A stretch of 64,000 nucleotides of DNA, taken from the NCBI GenBank assembly GCA_022844405.1, contig JALHLV010000020.1, positions 1-64,000 of the forward strand, read 5' to 3'. A model generated the notes under the pieces. That model was not told where the DNA came from and made no database searches. It was given only the letters and a program-made list of their open reading frames with translations. Both the position numbers and the translations under genes were made by a program. The DNA is from Sphingomonadales bacterium (GTDB taxonomy: Bacteria; Pseudomonadota; Alphaproteobacteria; SMXS01). Below are positions 18,821-25,083 of the stretch, piece after piece (the first letter of the stretch is position 1; each line of letters begins with the position of its first letter).

Positions 18821-19999
18821 ATGACCGGCGGCCCGCCATGCCAGGGCTCCGGTCCGTCCGAAGCCGCGCCGCCATACGGAATCCTGCGATGGTTTGGCCT
18901 CGCCGACGCGTCCGCAATCAGTCACATCCGCGTCGCTGGGATGGTTGTGATGGTTATCTGGTATCCGCCCTTGCTGATCACCCTGCTGCAACAGGGCATG
19001 ATGGCCCTGCCCAACTGCTCGGAATTCCTCAACGACGTTGCTGCCCACCTCCGGCTGTTGATCGCCGCGCCGTTGCTGGTGGTCGCTCACGGGGTATGCT
19101 CGCCGCGCCTCAATGTGCTGATGGATGAGTTCCTCGCCGGCGGTCTGGTAAGCCAGCGAGACCGCGGACGGCATCAGGCTGCGATCCATTCGACCCGTAT
19201 CCTCATGCGATCGCGTCTGGCCGGCCTGGGGACGATCGTACTCAGCTATTGTCTCGTCGCCTGGGCCATCGGAGTGCTCCCCGGTCACGCCGCGCCCGCC
19301 TGGTACAGGTCGGACGCGGGCTCGCTTGCCACCTATCCATGGGCAGCCTGGTGGTACGGCCTCGTCAGTCTGCCGCTCGTCGTCATGCTGCTGCTGGGCT
19401 GGGCCTGGCAGCTGCTGCTTTGGACCCGCTTCCTGACGCTCATGAGCCGGCTCGAGCTGCAGGTAACGCCCTTCCACCCGGACCAGGCCGGTGGCATTGG
19501 CTTCGTCGGCGTGTCCGCGAGGGCTTTCGCCATTGTAGCCCTAGCTGTTTCAGTCATCCTGGTGGGGCCGTTCCTCGACCGCCTGGTGGGCGCCAGCACA
19601 CTCCTCCTCGGTACGGTTGCCGAGGTTTTGGTCACAATTCTGCTTGTCGTCTGCCTTTTCACCGCACCGCTGGCTGCCTTCATGCCGTTGCTCGTCAGGA
19701 CATGGTGGCAGGGGCGCACAGCGCTCCAGAAGCTCGCCAGCCGGTTGAGCAGGCAGTTGCAGGCCGACCGGCCGAAGAGCGGGCCGGTGTCCGGGGACCT
19801 CGCCAGGGGAACCGATCTGCTGACGATCACCCAGCTTCAGCTCGCGTCCGGCAAGATCTGGTCGATGCGCCTCCTGCCCATCGATGGCAAGAGCATAGTC
19901 ATTCTCATCCTGGCGGCTGCTTCACCGTTCCTCGTCGCCGCATTGTTTGCCGTCCACCGCAGTGGCGGCATCGGCGCCCCCGGCGAGCTTTTGTTCTGA
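18821..19999 (+). CDS. Polytopic membrane protein, paralogue of the 12173 gene
   Basis: The 392-aa protein has about six transmembrane segments and a conserved HPDQAGGIGF motif at the point where its paralogue has HPDRVGGLGF. A cytoplasmic-looking stretch (about 300-340) precedes the last helix. The two paralogues are divergent enough that the duplication is probably not recent. No function is known to me. It is followed 106 nt later by the 20106 lipoprotein-like gene, and a CTACA-type site lies upstream. Confidence 0.8.
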   Translation: MTGGPPCQGSGPSEAAPPYGILRWFGLADASAISHIRVAGMVVMVIWYPPLLITLLQQGMMALPNCSEFLNDVAAHLRLLIAAPLLVVAHGVCSPRLNVLMDEFLAGGLVSQRDRGRHQAAIHSTRILMRSRLAGLGTIVLSYCLVAWAIGVLPGHAAPAWYRSDAGSLATYPWAAWWYGLVSLPLVVMLLLGWAWQLLLWTRFLTLMSRLELQVTPFHPDQAGGIGFVGVSARAFAIVALAVSVILVGPFLDRLVGASTLLLGTVAEVLVTILLVVCLFTAPLAAFMPLLVRTWWQGRTALQKLASRLSRQLQADRPKSGPVSGDLARGTDLLTITQLQLASGKIWSMRLLPIDGKSIVILILAAASPFLVAALFAVHRSGGIGAPGELLF

Positions 20000-20105
20000 C
20001 GGCCTCGCAGGGCGCTGCTGCCGGCCAGCGGATGGCGCAAGATGACATGAGCGCGCGGCAGCCGGACCCCACCCTCGACCTATGCAACCCTAGAGGGAGA
20101 TCGAG

Positions 20106-20753
20106 ATGAAGAAGAATTGGTACGCACTCGCCGCCATGCTCACCCTCATCGCCTGGGCCGTCGACGCCGGTGCGGAGACCGGTGCCGCGCCGGCCGAGCC
20201 GCAGCGCGAGCTGGTCAGGCTCGAGGATACGAAGCTTGGTCTGGTCTACTCCGTCGCCGGCCTTGATCTGAAGGCATACAACTCGGTGGTGATCGAGCCG
20301 ATCGAGGTTCGCTACGATACCGCGAACCGCGACATGTACCGCCTCGATGCCGGGGATTTGAAGCGGCTCAACGAATATGCCCGCGATGCCATGACGCGCC
20401 AGCTGTCGTCGGATGGTCGCTACAAGATCGTCGATAAGCCTGGCCCGGGAACGCTCGTGATCCGAGCCCAGCTCGCGGACGTCTGGCTCGCATTTTCCAA
20501 GCGGGCCAAAACGGGACGAACCTACACCCTTGGCGAGTACGCCATCCAGATGAGGCTCGAGGCGGCCCTTGTCGACGGTGCGACCGGTGAGGTGCTGGCG
20601 CTGGCTGGCGACAGGCAGGGGGATCGGATCAACAACAGGACGCGCCGCATCACCAGCCTCGACGCCTGGCAGCAGGTCAGGAAGGCGTTCGATTTCTGGG
20701 CCGGCAGCCTACGGCAGGCTCTCGATCAGTCGCGGTCGACGCCGAAGCCCTGA
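20106..20753 (+). CDS. Secreted DUF3313-like protein
   Basis: The 215-aa protein has a signal peptide (about 1-24, WYALAAMLTLIAWAVDAGA). Its mature domain (VVIEPIEVRYDTANRD; then IRAQLADVWLAF; then VDGATGEVLALAGDR) resembles DUF3313, a family of periplasmic or lipid-anchored proteins of unknown function. It has no lipobox cysteine. GAGGGAGA precedes the ATG. It sits between a membrane protein and the DUF2092-type gene on the same strand. Confidence 0.7.
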   Translation: MKKNWYALAAMLTLIAWAVDAGAETGAAPAEPQRELVRLEDTKLGLVYSVAGLDLKAYNSVVIEPIEVRYDTANRDMYRLDAGDLKRLNEYARDAMTRQLSSDGRYKIVDKPGPGTLVIRAQLADVWLAFSKRAKTGRTYTLGEYAIQMRLEAALVDGATGEVLALAGDRQGDRINNRTRRITSLDAWQQVRKAFDFWAGSLRQALDQSRSTPKP

Positions 20754-20787
20754 ATTCCGGGGCCGGTCCGCCGGCCGGCGCCTCCGG

Positions 20788-20802
20788 TGGCGTCAAATGA
20801 CA
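20788..20802 (-). promoter_or_regulatory. Putative AraC operator TGTCATTTGACGCCA
   Basis: One mismatch from TGTCATTTGGCGCCA, in inverted orientation, 134 bp upstream of the 20936 start and 35 bp after the preceding stop. Confidence 0.5.
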
Positions 20803-20935
20803 GGCCTCCGCCTGGCGATTCGGGAAAATGAGCGGGCCAGGACGTCCTGGGCGTCCTGGCGCTGCCCGCAGGAGAGAGGCCCGCGGCGGCCGCGGCTTCG
20901 CGAAGGCAATAACCCAACAACAGGATGCATGAAGC

Positions 20936-21739
20936 ATGCTCTACAAAAAATCCATCGGCCCATTGCTGTTATCGGCAGCTCTCCTGGCCGCACCTCAGCC
21001 AGCTGCGGCGCAGGAGGCGGCCGCGAGCACACAGGGAGCCGCCGCGGAGGCCGTGCCCTCGCGGTACATTTCTCCCCAGGCGCAGGCGGTCGTCACCCGC
21101 ATGACCGCGTATCTGAAGGGGCTTCAGGCCTTCGAGATCGAGGCCGATTCCACCCGGGACGAGGTCGTGGCGCTTGGCTACAAGCTGCAGCACAACGAGC
21201 GCAGCAAGCTCCTTGTGCAGCGGCCGGACAAGCTCCGGGCAAAGCTCGAGGGAGATCTTCGCGACCGTACCATCGTCTATGACGGCGCCAATGCGGTCAT
21301 CTATTCGCCTGTCGACGACGCCTATGTGAAGGTCGCGGTGCCGAACAGTCTCGAACAGCTCATCGGAGATCTGCTCGAGGCTGGCGTCGAGATGCCCATG
21401 ATCGACGTGCTGTACCAGGCCGTCGCCGGAACGCTTACCGAAGCCGTCCGGGGCGGCGTGCTCGTCGGCGAGTCGGTGATCGACGGCGTCAAGTGCGACC
21501 ACCTCGCGTTTCGCCAGCTTAATGTCGACTGGCAACTGTGGGTGGAGCAGGGCGCTCGCCCGGTCCCCCGCAAGATCGTCATCACTACGCGTTACCAGGT
21601 TGGGGATCCGCAGTACCAGGCCGTTCTGCGCTGGAACCTCTCCCCGCGCATCGACGCCTCCACCTTCGTGTTTACCCCGCCGCAGGGAGCGTCCGAGATT
21701 CCGCTCGTGACCGCGACCCCCGAAGCCGCCAAACCCTGA
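20936..21739 (+). CDS. Periplasmic DUF2092-type protein, copy A
   Basis: The 267-aa protein has a signal peptide (about 1-26, PLLLSAALLAAPQPAAAQ). Its periplasmic domain has the DUF2092 features of a helical start (MTAYLKGLQAFEIEAD) and strands such as VQRPDKLRAKL, ending in DASTFVFTPPQGA. The fold is thought to be LolA-like, which would suit binding of a lipid or lipoprotein; that is family-level inference. A paralogue (copy B) lies at 22820-23674 in the opposite orientation, sharing GVKCDHLAFR with DVDWQLW-like segments and PRKIVITTRYQ. It is 12 nt from the next gene. Confidence 0.8.
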   Translation: MLYKKSIGPLLLSAALLAAPQPAAAQEAAASTQGAAAEAVPSRYISPQAQAVVTRMTAYLKGLQAFEIEADSTRDEVVALGYKLQHNERSKLLVQRPDKLRAKLEGDLRDRTIVYDGANAVIYSPVDDAYVKVAVPNSLEQLIGDLLEAGVEMPMIDVLYQAVAGTLTEAVRGGVLVGESVIDGVKCDHLAFRQLNVDWQLWVEQGARPVPRKIVITTRYQVGDPQYQAVLRWNLSPRIDASTFVFTPPQGASEIPLVTATPEAAKP

Positions 21740-21751
21740 GAGGACCATCAC

Positions 21752-22273
21752 ATGTCGCACAATCCAGCAATGAAACCGCGATCCATGCTCGGCGGCTGGC
21801 GTTTCGCCGCTTGCCTTCTGGGCGGCCTCGCCATGGTTGCCGCAAGTACGGCCAACGCGGGCCCGCAACGGTCCGGCGGAGATCGCGGCGGCCGAGGATC
21901 CCTTGCCAACTCGTCGGTCGCCGGCTCCAACAACAACTTCCAGGGCCGGGGCGGCGACCGCGTCAACAACGGCAACATCAACAGTGGAAACATCAATGTC
22001 GGCAATGACATCAATGTCGACATCGACCGCGACTATCATGGCGGCTACTACCATGGACATGGCCATTATCCGTATCGTCCCGTCGCTGCCGGTATCGTCA
22101 TAGGCGCGGTCGCCGTGACCACCGCGGCCGTCGTCGGCTCCTACTACCGGTCGCTCCCGACAGGATGCACGGTCGTGGTCAAGAATGGTGTGCAGTACCA
22201 CTACTGCGGCACGGTCTATTATCAGAAGACGTGGTACGGCAACGACGTGGTGTACGTGGTCGCCACGCCGTAA
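21752..22273 (+). CDS. Small secreted protein with Asn/Gly-rich repeat and GC-YY motif, copy A
   Basis: The 173-aa protein has a signal peptide (about 16-36), then a low-complexity N/G/I stretch (RVNNGNINSGNINVGNDINV), a His/Tyr-rich segment (DYHGGYYHGHGHYP) and a hydrophobic helix (about 110-130). Its C-terminal motif is GCTVVVKNGVQYHYCGTVYY. The last motif recurs in the protein at 22476-22823 and is like that of DUF6515-type secreted proteins. Role unknown. It follows the DUF2092-type gene by 12 nt and ends before a terminator. Confidence 0.7.
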   Translation: MSHNPAMKPRSMLGGWRFAACLLGGLAMVAASTANAGPQRSGGDRGGRGSLANSSVAGSNNNFQGRGGDRVNNGNINSGNINVGNDINVDIDRDYHGGYYHGHGHYPYRPVAAGIVIGAVAVTTAAVVGSYYRSLPTGCTVVVKNGVQYHYCGTVYYQKTWYGNDVVYVVATP

Positions 22274-22323
22274 CGGCGAGACCGTTGGTCCGTAAGGGGC
22301 CGACGCGCGAACGTCCAACTACG

Positions 22324-22355
22324 ACGGCGGTGGCTCCCTGGGCCGCCGCCGTTTT
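22324..22355 (+). terminator. Terminator after the 20936-22273 unit
   Basis: An 11-bp stem (ACGGCGGTGGC / GCCGCCGCCGT, one G-U pair) with a 7-nt loop is followed by TTTTC, 50 nt after the stop at 22273. Confidence 0.75.
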
Positions 22356-22475
22356 CAGGTCGACCACCGGCCCGCTCGGGCCGGCTTCGTTTGTGTCAGG
22401 CGATGCGGGCAGAGGGGGTCTGGACCCGCCGCATCGCCTGGACCACCCGTGGTCGGGCGGGGCCTCATGCCGGCG

Positions 22476-22823
22476 CTAGTCGATCGTGACGACGACGTAC
22501 TGGTTGCCGCTCTGCTGGTAATAGGTCGCGCCGCACTGATAGATCGTCGACCCGTTGATCACCGTCGTCGTGCAGCCTTGCGGCAGGACGGCGACATAGG
22601 TTGTCGTGGCCTGCACGGTGCGCCGCGCGGTTCGGCGCGCGACCCCGGCCACGCTGAGCGGCGTCGCGGGGGCGCCGACCACCGCCCCGGCTTCCGAGAC
22701 GAGGATGCCGCCGGAGGCGACGAGCCCTGCATCGCTGGCCAGATTGGCGCCGGCGTCGAGGGCGAGGGCGGCGACTGCCGTCAGGGCGATCGCGCGCATC
22801 GAGGTGGATAGGCGTTTCATCAT
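22476..22823 (-). CDS. Small secreted protein with GC-YY motif, copy B
   Basis: The 115-aa protein has a signal peptide (about 1-27) and ends in GCTTTVINGSTIYQCGATYY followed by a YVVV strand. That end is closely like the C-terminus of the 21752 product, although the N-terminal low-complexity part differs. The start is one of two adjacent ATG codons; the one at 22823 overlaps the stop of the DUF2092-type gene by 4 nt (ATGA), so the pair is translationally coupled. A GC-rich hairpin without T-run (22398-22441) follows the gene. Confidence 0.75.
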   Translation of the reverse strand: MMKRLSTSMRAIALTAVAALALDAGANLASDAGLVASGGILVSEAGAVVGAPATPLSVAGVARRTARRTVQATTTYVAVLPQGCTTTVINGSTIYQCGATYYQQSGNQYVVVTID

Positions 22824-23674
22824 CGACCTCCGATCCCGATTGACCTGGGAAGGTCGCCCGCCCCCTCCAGCTCGTCGATATTGACGGTGCGGGCACCGGG
22901 CGGTGGCTTGAAGGCGAAGGTATCGGCCGTGATCTCCGGCTTGTCGTTCCAGCCGGTGATGCGAAGCGCGTATTGCGGCGCGCCCGTGGTCCACTTGCTC
23001 GTGATGATGTACTTGCGCGGGATCGGCTTCTCGCCGGCCTGGATCCAGATCTGCCAGTCGACATCGGGTGTCCGGAACGCGAGGTGATCGCACTCCACGC
23101 CGTCCACCATGTCCAACCCGAGGTAATAGGCCTGTTCGACGGGCTCGATGAGTTCCCTGTAGACGTCGGACATCAACAGGTCCGCGCCGGAGAAGTCGAT
23201 CCCCGAATGAGCCCGTACGTCGTCGATCAGCATGTCCAGGTTCGGAGAGGCTCCGGCCTGGGCATATGCGTTGACCTTCTTGCCATGCAGCGACAGGGTC
23301 TTGCCGTCTGAAATGATGTCGACATCCGCGAAGCTGGTGGTCCGCGAGGCACGGATCATGTTGGGTCGCTTGACGGTCGCGGAGCCGTGGCTGCCGAACT
23401 GCAGCTTCAGCCCCGACATGGCCGTCTGGCCGCCATGGCTGATCACCTCCACGTCCGACGTGTATTGCATCGTGAATGCCGGTGTCCTCGCGAGATAGTC
23501 GGACATGTTCTTGAGCACCTCGCGCGCGTGGTCGCCGGTATCCTGCGCCATCGCCGGGGTAGTGGCGCCCAGCGCCAGCAAAGGCGCTATCAGCGCCGCG
23601 CGGACCGTGAACGTTCCTCGAGACGCGCTGCGCCTGTTCGGAACGCGGGATCTTTCTGTAGGCATTCGGTTCAC
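22820..23674 (-). CDS. Periplasmic DUF2092-type protein, copy B
   Basis: The 284-aa protein has a long signal peptide (cleavage near TTPAMAQ, about residue 44). It shares with copy A the middle segment GVECDHLAFRTPDVDWQIW, the following PRKYIITSKW and the ending ADTFAFKPPPGA. The mature domain is the same DUF2092-type fold. The start ATG at 23674 is the first of several; a later one (MPTERS) could also serve. It is the first gene of a two-gene unit facing copy A, with an AraC-type site 155 bp upstream. Confidence 0.8.
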   Translation of the reverse strand: MNRMPTERSRVPNRRSASRGTFTVRAALIAPLLALGATTPAMAQDTGDHAREVLKNMSDYLARTPAFTMQYTSDVEVISHGGQTAMSGLKLQFGSHGSATVKRPNMIRASRTTSFADVDIISDGKTLSLHGKKVNAYAQAGASPNLDMLIDDVRAHSGIDFSGADLLMSDVYRELIEPVEQAYYLGLDMVDGVECDHLAFRTPDVDWQIWIQAGEKPIPRKYIITSKWTTGAPQYALRITGWNDKPEITADTFAFKPPPGARTVNIDELEGAGDLPRSIGIGGR

Positions 23675-23828
23675 TCCCTTTGGATGGCTGTCGTGTCGAT
23701 GGGGCAGGGCGGAGACGTGTGAGGGTCGGCCCGGCCATGGGATTGCCGCAGTCGAGCCGAAGGCGGCAATCGGAAAGCCGGCGGATCGTGGACGCTTCCA
23801 TAGTCCCCCGCGGGCCGCCCAGCCCTCA

Positions 23829-23843
23829 TGTCATTTCGCGCCA
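23829..23843 (+). promoter_or_regulatory. Putative AraC operator TGTCATTTCGCGCCA
   Basis: A perfect copy of the shared motif, 155 bp upstream of the copy B start at 23674. Confidence 0.6.
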
Positions 23844-24086
23844 ACGGCTGTTGCCGGCCGGAGAGCCGCCCGATGCCGTTCAACCCTGGTATGTCAGGCC
23901 GGCGCGTGCCAGTGGAGCCGGGCGAGAGTGCGCCGGCCTGTCATACGGCCTGCCTTGTCATCGGGCCGGCCTGTCATGTCGGCAGCGTTGAGCGGCCTTG
24001 GGTGCCCTTCGGATGCACCCGTGTCTTGGTTGGTCACTATTGACGCACGTTCATGCCAATAATTACTCAATATTTACAAAGTTTCT

Positions 24087-24101
24087 TGTCATTTTGCGCC
24101 A
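24087..24101 (+). promoter_or_regulatory. Putative AraC operator TGTCATTTTGCGCCA
   Basis: A perfect copy of the shared motif within AT-rich DNA, 149 bp upstream of the 24250 porin start. Confidence 0.6.
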
Positions 24102-24249
24102 ATAATATTCATGGAAAAGATAATGGGTATTTGTTTAATGCAGATCGAATATTATGGATATGCGGTAATATGGCATCTGGTGATGACGGGCGGCCCGCAT
24201 GCGTAAGCGCTTCGGTACTGGCGTCGTCGTCTGATGAGAGGTCATAACA

Positions 24250-25083
24250 ATGCGTGTCTGTGCGATATTGCCGGTGCTCGGCGTTCTCATGGTTCTGAGC
24301 GCTGGTGGTGCGATGGCGTCCGAGCCGCTGCCGCTAGGAGAGGACTCGGTGAAGGTCTCGGCGGGCGGATTTCTCGCCAGCATGAGCTCCCAATTCGATT
24401 TCACCGTCGCGACGAGGAACCAGTCCGACGGCAATGTCGATCTCGAGGACAGGCTCGGCCTCAGCAAATCCAAGGGGACCTATCGGGTCGACGGTTACTG
24501 GCGGTTCTTTCCCCGGCACCGCCTCTTGGTTGGCTTTTACCAGGTCGGCCGATCCGGCGAGGAGGTGATCGACCGCGAGTTCGAGTGGCAGGACGCGGTC
24601 TATCAGGTGAACGGCCTGGTCGAGACCAAGTTCAGCTGGCGTGTGATCCCTGTCAGCTACGCGTACTCGTTCTACAAGTCCCGGGATCTGGAACTGGCTG
24701 CCTCGGTCGGCGTCCATTTCCTGCGGCTCGGCGCCATAGTTACCGGAGATGCCGTCGTGAACGGAGTCCTGGCGCGTGGCCACACCGAGACGACCAAGAG
24801 CGATGGGCCGTTTCCGCTGGTGGGGCTGTCGGGAGACTACCAGATCGCTCCAGGCTTGATCGGCGGCGTATCTGCGCAGTGGCTCAGCCTCTCCGTGGGC
24901 GACTACAGCGGCAGCCTGATCGATGCAAAGGCCTACATCGAATACTATTTCGTCAGAAACGTGGGTGTTGGCCTCGCCTACAACTATTTCGATTTCAGCG
25001 GCAAGGTGAAGAACGAGCCCTGGACGGCGGCGTTCTCCAATTCCTACGGCGGCGTTCTCCTCTATCTCTCCGCAAAGCTGTGA
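24250..25083 (+). CDS. Outer-membrane beta-barrel protein
   Basis: The 277-aa protein has a signal peptide (about 1-24, LPVLGVLMVLSAGGAMAS) and beta-strand-rich sequence with girdle aromatics (YRVDGYWRFFPRHRL, IPVSYAYSFYK, AYIEYYFVRNVGVGLAYNY), ending in LLYLSAKL. It resembles OmpW/porin-like small barrels in layout, but I cannot name a family. Its stop overlaps the start of the patatin gene (TGATG), so both are probably made together. An AraC-type site lies upstream. Confidence 0.8.
   Translation: MRVCAILPVLGVLMVLSAGGAMASEPLPLGEDSVKVSAGGFLASMSSQFDFTVATRNQSDGNVDLEDRLGLSKSKGTYRVDGYWRFFPRHRLLVGFYQVGRSGEEVIDREFEWQDAVYQVNGLVETKFSWRVIPVSYAYSFYKSRDLELAASVGVHFLRLGAIVTGDAVVNGVLARGHTETTKSDGPFPLVGLSGDYQIAPGLIGGVSAQWLSLSVGDYSGSLIDAKAYIEYYFVRNVGVGLAYNYFDFSGKVKNEPWTAAFSNSYGGVLLYLSAKL

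Larger units (their letters stand above)
23675..24249. other. Long divergent intergenic region rich in regulatory motifs
   Basis: These 575 bp separate the divergent copy B unit and the 24250 porin. I see no gene. The region has two perfect TGTCATTTnGCGCCA sites (23829, 24087), three TGTCAT hexamers 16-17 bp apart (23939, 23956, 23972), and a marked AT-rich block at 24045-24180 next to the porin promoter. Confidence 0.6.

Noticed and set aside
18445-18824. Open frames on both strands between the DUF202 gene and the 18821 gene
   Set aside because: The products are Arg/Gly/Ser-rich, match nothing, lack ribosome binding sites and overlap the regulatory repeats.
22398-22441. Hairpin after the 22476-22823 gene as a terminator
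   Set aside because: The stem is good but no T-run follows on the minus strand, so it was only mentioned with the gene.
22476-23801. Single long minus-strand frame covering both the DUF2092-type copy B and the small secreted protein
   Set aside because: Only its last part is a real gene. The DUF2092-type gene is in another frame with a good signal peptide, and an ATGA overlap links the two genes.
24053-24247. 64-codon plus-strand frame before the porin
   Set aside because: It covers the AT-rich control region and an AraC-type site, has no ribosome binding site and no recognisable product.
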